From positions 1 through 5,460 of the forward strand of contig JADFJI010000150.1 of the NCBI GenBank assembly GCA_022566235.1: a stretch of 5,460 nucleotides of DNA, given 5' to 3'. This DNA comes from Chloroflexota bacterium. Lineage in GTDB: Bacteria; Chloroflexota; Dehalococcoidia; Plut-88900. A program made the position numbers and the translations under genes. The number at the start of each line of letters is the position of its first letter. Position 1 is the stretch's first letter. The notes below the pieces were generated by a model that saw only the letters and a list, made by a program, of their open reading frames with translations, ran no database searches and was not told where the DNA came from. Shown here piece by piece: positions 1-5,269 of this stretch.

Positions 1-63
1 TTTCAGGTAGCGGCTACAGGATCGTCCACGCGGGGAATTTCGGGCGTTTGATTGACCAGTAAG

Positions 64-239
64 ATGTCGAAACAGGCTACGCCCAGAGATTTCAGAGGTC
101 TTAGTGTCTGGCGGAAGAGCCATGAGTTGGCGACGGCCGTGTACAAGGCGACGTCCGGTTTCCCCCTGAGCGAGCAATATGGACTGACAAGCCAATTACG
201 GCGATCGGCTGTTTCAATTCCCTCAACATCGCTGAGGGG
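64..239 (+). pseudogene. Truncated four-helix-bundle protein (23S rRNA intervening-sequence family), N-terminal half
   Basis: The frame from ATG 64 gives about 54 residues typical of the small four-helix-bundle family first seen in 23S rRNA intervening sequences: DFRGLSVWRKSHELA (residues 9-23), FPLSEQYGLTSQLRRSAVSIPS (residues 33-54, Q-Y-G-L-T-S-Q-L-R-R core). Family members are usually about 110-125 residues and continue SIP-(A/S)-NIAEG followed by two more helices. Here the frame changes after SIPS: N-I-A-E-G is encoded at 225-239, but in the next frame, as if one base were missing from the Ser codon. What follows is gamma-glutamyltransferase, not the family's C-terminal helices. The original frame runs on without similarity to a stop at 334-336. 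An in-frame TTG at 52 is an alternative start, and no strong ribosome binding site is seen. The family's function is unknown, though members are thought to form oligomers. The gene is broken as it stands. Confidence 0.75.
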
Positions 240-254
240 TTCGATATCAAGGGC

Positions 255-1025
255 ATGGGGTTCCAGTCCGTCGACACATACCATCACCTTATCGAGTCCA
301 TGCGGGTGGCCTACGCCGATGCCCTTCAATACATAGCGGACCCGGCCAAGGTCGATGTCCCGGTCAGCCAGCTCTTGAGCAAGGGATACGCCGCCGAGCG
401 CCGCTCCCTGATCAGGTGCGAGCAGATCCTACCCCATCCGTCCCCGGGCCAGGTCTATGCCCACGCCAACACCGCATATCTCACGGTCATCGATGAGAAG
501 GGCAACGCCTGCTCCTTCATTAACAGCCTGTACGAGTCCTTTGGCACGGGGCTGGTGGTCCCGGGCACCGGCGTGGTGCTCCACAACAGAGGCTCCCTCT
601 TCTCCCTGGACCCGGAGCACCCCAACTGCCTGGCCCCGAACAAGAGGCCCTATCACACCATAATCCCCGCCATGGTTACCCGAAACGACCAGGTCTGGCT
701 CTCCTTCGGGGTGATGGGCGGTTTCCAGCAGCCCCAGGGCCACCTCCAGGTGCTGGCCAACATGGTGGACTTCGGCCTCGATCCCCAGCAAGCCCTCGAT
801 GCTCTCCGCTTCAGCGTAGTGCTGGACGACGGCGTTGCGGTAGAAGAGGAGCTTCCCGCCTCAACAATGGAAGAACTGAGGAGGAGAGGACACACCATCA
901 TCCCGGTGGGCAACGGGAACCGAGGCCTCTTCGGCGGCGGCCAGATCATAGAGAGAGACCCGGAATCTGGAGTGCTGCGCGCCGGGACCGAGCCCCGAAA
1001 GGATGGCAGCGCCATCGGCTGGTAG
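255..1025 (+). CDS. Gamma-glutamyltransferase family protein (YwrD-like), 5'-truncated: C-terminal part with complete small subunit
   Basis: This is the C-terminal part of an Ntn-hydrolase of the gamma-glutamyltransferase family, which cleaves or transfers gamma-glutamyl groups, usually outside the cytoplasm. Similarity starts before ATG 255: the same frame reads LNIAEGFDIKG from about 222, matching the family's NILE-x-FD stretch. Counting from Met255, the autoprocessing and nucleophilic Thr is Thr73 (codon 471-473) in HANTAYLTVIDEKGNA. It is followed by SFGTGLVVPGTGVVLHNRG (95-113), the LAPNKRPYHTIIPAM block (126-140), the oxyanion-hole-type Gly pair in GVMGGFQQPQGH (152-163) and the terminal FGGGQ...EPRKDGSAIGW. 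The small subunit is whole (about 184 residues), but most of the roughly 300-350 residue large subunit, including its substrate-binding Arg, is absent. It has been replaced by a fragment of an unrelated four-helix-bundle gene. No ribosome binding site precedes 255, so that start is only the first available ATG. The product is unlikely to be functional if the junction is real. Confidence 0.85.
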   Translation: MGFQSVDTYHHLIESMRVAYADALQYIADPAKVDVPVSQLLSKGYAAERRSLIRCEQILPHPSPGQVYAHANTAYLTVIDEKGNACSFINSLYESFGTGLVVPGTGVVLHNRGSLFSLDPEHPNCLAPNKRPYHTIIPAMVTRNDQVWLSFGVMGGFQQPQGHLQVLANMVDFGLDPQQALDALRFSVVLDDGVAVEEELPASTMEELRRRGHTIIPVGNGNRGLFGGGQIIERDPESGVLRAGTEPRKDGSAIGW

Positions 1026-1028
1026 GGG

Positions 1029-1065
1029 CCTTCATCCTTTCGCCTCAGGCGGAAAGGGTCGAAGG
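1029..1065 (+). terminator. Long stem-loop just after the gamma-glutamyltransferase stop; possible terminator or 3'-end stabiliser
   Basis: Four bases after the stop codon, 1029-1044 can pair with 1048-1065 around a three-base loop (TCA, 1045-1047). The segments are CCTTC, AT, CCTTTC and GCC against GGC, GAAAGG, GT and GAAGG, with single-base bulges at G1051 and C1060 and one G-T pair. This makes about 16 pairs. No T-tract follows, so it is not a textbook intrinsic terminator. It may act with Rho or protect the mRNA end. Confidence 0.45.
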
Positions 1066-1317
1066 GATACCTTCACCCAATAATTTCTCACCCCTTACCG
1101 ATCAGGCTTATTCTGCCTGTTCTGGGCTCCTCCCGTATGGGAATGGCGAGGGACAGAGGGCACCGATGATGGTCGAAAGTGCTGACTAACACTCCCATAC
1201 CCCAGGGCTTGACCCGAATTAACCCTCGCCTTACCATATGTGGCCGACCTGCGACCCAGGGCACACCGCATCCGCTAAATTGCAAGAACTTCTAAAAATA
1301 AATGGGAGACAACCGGG
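1066..1317. other. Non-coding gap before the nucleotidyltransferase, rich in inverted repeats
   Basis: I see no credible gene on either strand here. There are several small potential stem-loops: CAGGC/GCCTG at 1103-1119, and GCACCGA/TCG-AAA-GTGC at 1160-1182. There are also two longer-range inverted pairs, GTATGGGA 1135-1142 with TCCCATAC 1193-1200, and GGCGAGGG 1145-1152 with CCCTCGCC 1223-1230. These two pairs cross each other. A candidate promoter lies at 1209-1237. I recognise no known riboswitch consensus. Confidence 0.5.
1209..1237 (+). promoter_or_regulatory. Candidate sigma-70-type promoter for the nucleotidyltransferase gene
   Basis: TTGACC (1209-1214) matches the -35 consensus at five of six positions. 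TACCAT (1232-1237) matches the -10 at four of six, with an ideal 17-base spacer. Transcription would begin near 1244, leaving a leader of about 74 bases before GTG 1318. The -10 is weak, so this is a candidate only. Confidence 0.35.
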
Positions 1318-1863
1318 GTGAGTACCTACTACGGAATGGTCCACGGCAGATTCCAGCCTTTTCACAATCATCACCTGGAGTACGCTCTTAAGGCCCTGGC
1401 TCGCTGCAAGCACCTGATCATAGGCATAACCAACCCCGATCCCCTGGAGATTAAACAGGAGGAGACCAGCGAGCACCGTCACCTCGACAATGCCAACCCC
1501 TTCACTTTCTTTCAAAGGATGCGCATGATCAGGGGCGCCCTCAAGGGCGAGGGAGTCGCACCCGACGCGGTTAGCTTCGTGCCCTTCCCCATTCATCACC
1601 CAGAACGGTGGCCCTACTATCTCCCCGCTCCTCAGGACGTCACCCTTTTCATTCGGGTCTTCTCCGAGTGGGAGGAGACCAAGGTCCAGAGGTTCCGAAG
1701 CTGTGGATGGACCGTGGAGGTGCTTGACCCCGGAGACGTCAAGGGGATAGAGGCCACGCAGGTGCGCCAGCGGCTCGAGTCCGGAGGTCCCTGGGAGGAG
1801 CTGGTGCCCGAGGCCGTCGCCCGGATAATCAGGGAGCTACGCAGAGACCACGGCCGCATCTAA
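1318..1863 (+). CDS. Nucleotidyltransferase of the archaeal NMN adenylyltransferase (NadM) type
   Basis: The 181-residue protein has the HxGH-superfamily nucleotidyltransferase fold and most resembles archaeal-type nicotinamide/nicotinate mononucleotide adenylyltransferases, which make NAD (or its deamido form) from ATP and the mononucleotide in the cytoplasm. Signature blocks are GRFQPFHNHH (10-19, ATP-binding His16 and His19), HLIIGITNPDP (32-42), NPFTFFQRMRM (60-70, aligning with DPFT..ER in archaeal enzymes), IEATQVRQRL (144-153, the ISGTxVR-type loop) and a C-terminal LVPEAVARIIREL (162-174). Its length suits the family (about 170-185). The start is GTG 1318, supported by GGGAG at 1304-1308 with nine bases between. 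Two motif positions are unusual: His for Gly in HxGH, and E-A for S-G in the second motif. The exact substrate is therefore less certain, and a related nucleotidyltransferase activity is possible. It is followed by a separate promoter for ispH. Confidence 0.82.
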   Translation: MSTYYGMVHGRFQPFHNHHLEYALKALARCKHLIIGITNPDPLEIKQEETSEHRHLDNANPFTFFQRMRMIRGALKGEGVAPDAVSFVPFPIHHPERWPYYLPAPQDVTLFIRVFSEWEETKVQRFRSCGWTVEVLDPGDVKGIEATQVRQRLESGGPWEELVPEAVARIIRELRRDHGRI

Positions 1864-1875
1864 GGTTTCGCTTGT

Positions 1876-1892
1876 GGGCCATCTCAAGGCCC
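1876..1892 (+). terminator. Weak hairpin after the nucleotidyltransferase gene
   Basis: GGGCC (1876-1880) and GGCCC (1888-1892) can form a five-pair GC stem around a seven-base loop, 13 bases after the stop. No T-tract follows, so terminator function is doubtful. Confidence 0.2.
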
Positions 1893-1904
1893 GGGCAGTC
1901 TCCC

Positions 1905-1931
1905 TTGGCCGTTAACCATTTATTGTATAAT
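1905..1931 (+). promoter_or_regulatory. Candidate promoter for ispH
   Basis: A perfect -10 hexamer TATAAT lies at 1926-1931. The best -35 match is TTGGCC (1905-1910, four of six), though its 15-base spacer is short. Transcription would start near 1938, about 42 bases before GTG 1980. It would be only about 12 bases before the alternative ATG 1950, which favours the GTG start. Confidence 0.45.
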
Positions 1932-1964
1932 TGACTGAGTCCACGGAAAATGTATCGTCAGGAT

Positions 1965-1970
1965 AAGGAG
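1965..1970 (+). promoter_or_regulatory. Ribosome binding site that sets the ispH start
   Basis: AAGGAG, a strong Shine-Dalgarno match, is followed by nine bases and then GTG 1980. It lies inside any reading frame opened at ATG 1950, which itself has no such site. With the IspH N-terminus, this decides for GTG 1980. Confidence 0.75.
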
Positions 1971-1979
1971 TGTAGCCTA

Positions 1980-2918
1980 GTGGAAGTTTTCCTGGCCACC
2001 CCCAGAGGCTTCTGTGCAGGCGTAGTTCGAGCCATAGACGTGGTGGACCTCGCCCTGGAGAAGTACGGGCCTCCTGTCTACGTCAAGCACGAGATTGTTC
2101 ACAATCCCTATGTCGTCGAAACCCTGGAGGCCAAAGGGTCCATAACGGTACAGGACGTGGATGAGATACCCCCCAACTCGGTGGTGGTCTTTTCGGCCCA
2201 CGGGTCCCCGCCAGAGGACTTCAAGAAGGCGAAGGAGCGGGGCCTCAAGGTGATCGATGCCACCTGTCCTCTGGTCACAAAGGTGCACAACGAGGCCCGG
2301 AAATACGCCAAGGAAGGTCAAAAGATTCTCCTGGTGGGGCATCCCGGGCACCAGGAGGTCATGGGAACTATGGGGCAGGCCTCCATGGAGCTGGTTGACG
2401 AGCGAGAAGAGATCAATCTCCCCGACTGGGACCCCTCCACCCCCGTGGCTGTCTTGACTCAGACTACACTGTCGGTCATGGACACGGCCAGGGCCGTGGA
2501 AGAGATCAGGGAGCGATTTCCCAACGCCCGGATTAAAAACGACATATGCTACGCCACCACCAACCGCCAGGTGGCAGTGAAACAGCTAGCCGCCAAGTCC
2601 GATCTGGTCCTGGTTATAGGGGCGCAGCAGAGCTCTAACTGCAGCAGATTGAGAGACGTCGCTGAAGCCAACGGTGTGCCGGCCTTTCTCATCAATGGGG
2701 CCAATGACCTCGATGGCCTGCCTTTGGACGGCGTACAGCGGATAGGGATCATCTCAGGGGCCTCTACGCCAGAGCTGTTGGTGGAGCAAGTCGTGAAGGC
2801 ACTCAAGCCCGAAAAGGTCACCACCATCTCAAGCGCAGCGGAAGACATCACCTTCGTCTTGCCCAGGGAGTTCCGAAACACATCGTCGGATAGGGTCAGA
2901 GACCAAACAATGATTTGA
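1980..2918 (+). CDS. ispH: 4-hydroxy-3-methylbut-2-enyl diphosphate reductase
   Basis: IspH (LytB) is a cytoplasmic iron-sulfur enzyme that reduces HMBPP to isopentenyl and dimethylallyl diphosphate, the last step of the MEP isoprenoid pathway. From GTG 1980 the product is 312 residues, the usual bacterial length. The three cluster cysteines are present: Cys12 in PRGFCAGV, Cys96 in DATCPLVTKVH and Cys190 in NDICYATTNRQ. Substrate-pocket residues are also visible: His41 in HEIVHNP, His74 in FSAHGSPP, His124 and Glu126 in GHPGHQEVMGT, and Ser/Asn in QQSSNCSRL (216-224), followed by SGASTPE (259-265). Placing the start at 1980 puts the first cysteine at position 12, as in E. coli, and uses a strong AAGGAG site. 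An in-frame ATG at 1950 would add ten residues outside the family pattern. The gene probably has its own promoter (TATAAT at 1926). The short polar tail after LPREF is normal. Assignment is very secure. Confidence 0.97.
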   Translation: MEVFLATPRGFCAGVVRAIDVVDLALEKYGPPVYVKHEIVHNPYVVETLEAKGSITVQDVDEIPPNSVVVFSAHGSPPEDFKKAKERGLKVIDATCPLVTKVHNEARKYAKEGQKILLVGHPGHQEVMGTMGQASMELVDEREEINLPDWDPSTPVAVLTQTTLSVMDTARAVEEIRERFPNARIKNDICYATTNRQVAVKQLAAKSDLVLVIGAQQSSNCSRLRDVAEANGVPAFLINGANDLDGLPLDGVQRIGIISGASTPELLVEQVVKALKPEKVTTISSAAEDITFVLPREFRNTSSDRVRDQTMI

Positions 2919-3193
2919 AGGACGCCCCTTTTATGGAACGGCGCCCACAATCCGTTACCCCAAATCTCCGGGGCATGGTGTAAATATCCTCAGATTTCTG
3001 CTGTGATCATTACCGAATATCAAGCAGGCCGAGGTCTGTAAATGGCCCTGACACAAGGACTTGAACATCGGCACCACTAGGCACAGGACCTCTGCTCTCT
3101 CGCCTCAGCTTCATTTTCCCCTGGTGCTGACGGAATATTTTTCCCCGAACCGGGACCCGGGCCCTCCTGTGAGTCCCCTTCATCATCGCCGGT
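2919..3193. other. Non-coding gap between ispH and the membrane protein
   Basis: I see no supportable gene in these 275 bases. Just after ispH, GGAACGG (2935-2941) can pair with CCGTTACC (2952-2959) with one bulged A and a ten-base loop. It is a possible transcript-end hairpin but has no T-tract. A six-base inverted pair, GCACCA/TGGTGC, lies at about 3072-3077 and 3123-3128. I find no convincing promoter or Shine-Dalgarno site for the downstream gene. Confidence 0.4.
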
Positions 3194-4573
3194 ATGTCAG
3201 CCGTTAAAATCATACTCAGCGTGATCCTGGGCCTGGTCATCTTCCTTGGGGTCCTGGCCTACCTATCTTCCGATGCCCTGCGCTCCCAATTTCTGTCGGC
3301 GGACTTCTACACGGAGAGCCTGGCCGAGAACGACGCCTACCTCCGCTTTTACGATGCCGTCCTGATACCCAGGACTCAAGATCAGCTAGACGAGGAAGGG
3401 AGGGCCTATTTCGTCGGCGGCCTCAGGATTGACAAGGAGGACGTGGGCGCGCTGGTGAAGGGAATCCTTACGCCCCCGGAGCTGCGAAGACAGGTGGAGG
3501 CCGCCATCCAGGGTGCGGTGGACTACCTGAACAAAGAGGATGACCCCGCTACCGGCGAGCCAATCCAGGTCCCTCAGGTCTACATCGAGTTCAGGCCCAT
3601 ATTCGGGACCCGGACGCCGACTCCCGAGGGGGTAACGCCTGTCACGGGTACTGCCAAGCCCGTCTTGACTCGATTTCTAGTCAAGCAGCTAAAGAACAAC
3701 ATCGAGGTGCTGCCTCCCGTGGAAGGGACCCTGCCCGAGAAGATAGAAACCCTCTCTCGGCAGCTATACGATACCCTGGACCAGCTCCAGGACCCCCATT
3801 TTCCCATCCAGGTCCCGTCCCTGGCCGGCATACCCGCAGAAGCCAGAGCGGGGGTGTACGACGGCGCCAGGGCCATCCTAATCGCCGGCGGCCTCTCCCC
3901 CCAATCGATACAGGGGCTTGATGAGGCCGACGGCAAGATCAAGGAAGAGCTGCTCCAGTTCGATCCAGAAGACGCCCTGGTCGACGCCCTCGCCGCAGCC
4001 CTGGTACCCCTGGTCGAACCCCTTATCGACCAGAGCATTGACGAGTTCAGGACCCGTCAGCTCGATTCCCAGGACCGGTTCGACCCGATAGCCAGGATCG
4101 CGGAGAACCAGAACCAGTCCAAGTCGGAGGTCCTTCGAGACCTGGACAAGATACGGGACTGGTTGGAGAGGGGCAAGACCTACGGGTCCTGGGGAGCGCT
4201 GCTGGTAATAGTGGTGGCCAGCATAGCTATGGGTCTTCTCCATCTCCCAAGCCTGCGCTCCTTCATCGGGTGGCCGGGCCTCACCCTGCTGCTATCGGGG
4301 GGCATCTTCCTGGCTATAGCCATCGCCCTCAGGACCCAGCTTCCCAACCGGCTGGAATCATTTCTGGAGGTGGGCGAGTCCGGCTGCGATGCCCTAGCCG
4401 GCGATGTGACGGGTATATCCACCGCCCTCTGCGAGATAGGGGTGGATGTCACCCAGTCCATGGCCACCGATTTGGCCGCTAGTCTGCTTGTACCCTCCAT
4501 AGTCGTTCTCGCCGTAGGAGGAGCACTGGTGCTGGCGTCATTTGGCCTTAAGCGGCGCAGCCCCGCATCCTGA
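3194..4573 (+). CDS. Membrane protein of unknown function with a large extracytoplasmic domain
   Basis: I do not recognise a named family for this 459-residue protein. A hydrophobic segment at residues 5-24 acts as an anchor or uncleaved signal. It is followed by a long hydrophilic, helix-rich region (25-331) with a SADFYTESLAENDAYLRFYD stretch near its start and a Thr/Pro-rich loop at about 138-153. Three more membrane segments lie at about 332-350, 360-379 and 431-451, and the chain ends in a basic KRR tail. By the positive-inside rule both termini are cytoplasmic, residues 25-331 are outside, and a second outer loop spans about 380-430. That loop holds Cys398 and Cys413, which could form a disulfide. 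The overall plan (anchor, outer domain with regular Leu/Tyr helices, C-terminal membrane helices) recalls uncharacterised proteins I believe occur in Chloroflexota and Actinomycetota. ATG 3194 is the first start after an in-frame stop at 3170. It lacks a clear ribosome binding site, so the N-terminus is slightly uncertain, although the hydrophobic segment supports it. Confidence 0.8.
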   Translation: MSAVKIILSVILGLVIFLGVLAYLSSDALRSQFLSADFYTESLAENDAYLRFYDAVLIPRTQDQLDEEGRAYFVGGLRIDKEDVGALVKGILTPPELRRQVEAAIQGAVDYLNKEDDPATGEPIQVPQVYIEFRPIFGTRTPTPEGVTPVTGTAKPVLTRFLVKQLKNNIEVLPPVEGTLPEKIETLSRQLYDTLDQLQDPHFPIQVPSLAGIPAEARAGVYDGARAILIAGGLSPQSIQGLDEADGKIKEELLQFDPEDALVDALAAALVPLVEPLIDQSIDEFRTRQLDSQDRFDPIARIAENQNQSKSEVLRDLDKIRDWLERGKTYGSWGALLVIVVASIAMGLLHLPSLRSFIGWPGLTLLLSGGIFLAIAIALRTQLPNRLESFLEVGESGCDALAGDVTGISTALCEIGVDVTQSMATDLAASLLVPSIVVLAVGGALVLASFGLKRRSPAS

Positions 4574-4587
4574 ATAACCCCTGGAGA

Positions 4588-4604
4588 GAGGGCCCCCCAC
4601 CCTC
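4588..4604. terminator. Weak hairpin between convergent genes
   Basis: GAGGG (4588-4592) and CCCTC (4600-4604) form a five-pair stem with a seven-base C-rich loop. It lies in the 36-base gap between two convergent stop codons, where a two-way terminator would be expected. No T-tract is present on either strand, so this is tentative. Confidence 0.25.
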
Positions 4605-4609
4605 GGCTG

Positions 4610-5158
4610 TCAGACGGGCAGCAGGGGACTTACACCGGGGCCCATCTCCACCTGAAAGGTGTTCAGGACACCGGCCAGCAGTGCATAGTATCCCAGGGTC
4701 GCAGTCATATCGGTAACGCCCTGGGCCCCGAACCGGGCCAGCGCCTTTTGAAAGGTGTCATCCGATACCTTGTGCTCCCGTAGGGTCTCCAGAACGTATC
4801 TCACCACCACCGACTCCTCGTCATTCAGGCCGTCCGGTGCCCTACGGTCCCTTATCGAACTGATGGCTTCATCCCTGACGCCGACCCCCCGGGCCTCCGG
4901 CTCATGATATGACCACTCCAACTGGCAGCTCCACTCCCTGGCAGTCGTCAGTATGATCAGCTCCAGCACTGGTGGCGGCAGTACCGATTCGAACCTGATA
5001 TACGTTCCCAGATGGGCCACCCGGCGCGCCACTTCCGGACTGTTCAGCAACAAGGAAAAGGGTCCCGTGACCTCCTTTCTACTCGAGGCTATCTCATCGT
5101 AGATGAAACGCTTGTCCTCTGGCAGGTCGTCCCGGGTAAGTGCTGGAACTCTTGACAT
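4610..5158 (-). CDS. Carboxymuconolactone decarboxylase (CMD/AhpD-like) family protein
   Basis: This 182-residue protein has the CMD-family plan: an N-terminal helical arm (RVPALTRDDLPEDKRFIYDEI), GPFSLLLNSPEVARRVAHLGTYIRF (32-56), and the core LELIILTTAREWSCQLEWSYHEPEA (65-89). The core carries the family Glu75, Cys78 and His85. AhpD-type thiol enzymes have CxxC followed by His; here the second Cys is replaced by Glu81. It is therefore more like the non-redox gamma-CMD-type members often found near aromatic or organic-acid catabolic genes than a peroxidase partner. The C-terminal helix pair (DMTATLGYYALLAGVLNTF) is also typical. The start is ATG 5156-5158, with GGAGAG (complement of 5168-5173) nine bases upstream. 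The gene is convergent with the membrane protein and divergent from the CoA-transferase, with which it shares a promoter region. The substrate cannot be named from sequence. Confidence 0.87.
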   Translation of the reverse strand: MSRVPALTRDDLPEDKRFIYDEIASSRKEVTGPFSLLLNSPEVARRVAHLGTYIRFESVLPPPVLELIILTTAREWSCQLEWSYHEPEARGVGVRDEAISSIRDRRAPDGLNDEESVVVRYVLETLREHKVSDDTFQKALARFGAQGVTDMTATLGYYALLAGVLNTFQVEMGPGVSPLLPV

Positions 5159-5191
5159 GGCAGGTCACTCTCCATACCGAGTTAGCTATAG

Positions 5192-5220
5192 TTGCGATAG
5201 GAAACCTACGTCATTATACT
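5192..5220 (+). promoter_or_regulatory. Candidate promoter for the CoA-transferase gene
   Basis: TTGCGA (5192-5197) matches four of six -35 positions and TATACT (5215-5220) matches five of six -10 positions, with a 17-base spacer. The predicted transcript start near 5227 leaves a leader of about 43 bases ahead of ATG 5270. Confidence 0.5.
5213..5218 (-). promoter_or_regulatory. Candidate -10 element for the CMD gene, overlapping the opposite promoter
   Basis: Read on the minus strand, 5218-5213 is a perfect TATAAT, about 55 bases ahead of ATG 5158. It overlaps the plus-strand TATACT by four bases. The best -35 at 17-base spacing (complement of 5236-5241, AGGGCA) matches only three of six positions. 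Confidence 0.4.
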
Positions 5221-5269
5221 CACCAATACCCTATATGCCCTGACACCGCACTTCAAGGGGAGGAACCTT

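Noticed and set aside
3..329. Minus-strand open frame of 108 residues across the four-helix/gamma-glutamyltransferase join
   Set aside because: It is antisense to two recognised protein fragments, matches no family I know, and spans the chimeric junction.
429..1015. Minus-strand frames of about 120 residues each inside the gamma-glutamyltransferase gene
   Set aside because: They are antisense shadows in GC-rich coding sequence; the plus-strand protein has clear catalytic motifs.
1066..1317. A known riboswitch ahead of the nucleotidyltransferase
   Set aside because: I looked for the cobalamin, TPP and fluoride consensus blocks and saw none; only generic inverted repeats are present.
2549..2950. 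Minus-strand frame of 133 residues opposite the end of ispH
   Set aside because: It lies opposite conserved IspH sequence, with composition typical of an antisense frame and no recognisable motif.
3050..3110. Possible minus-strand tRNA, because 3057-3066 reads GTTCAAGTCC in reverse complement, like a T-loop
   Set aside because: The flanking bases do not form a T-stem, and no matching acceptor, D or anticodon arms can be drawn.
3010..3240. Minus-strand frame of 76 residues in the gap before the membrane protein
   Set aside because: It is mostly in non-coding sequence but overlaps the start of the membrane protein, has no ribosome binding site I could identify and no recognisable family. It is short enough to arise by chance.
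3580..4243. Minus-strand frames of 152 and 121 residues inside the membrane protein gene
   Set aside because: They are Ser/Arg- or Gly/Leu-rich antisense shadows without motifs; the plus-strand frame has a coherent membrane topology.
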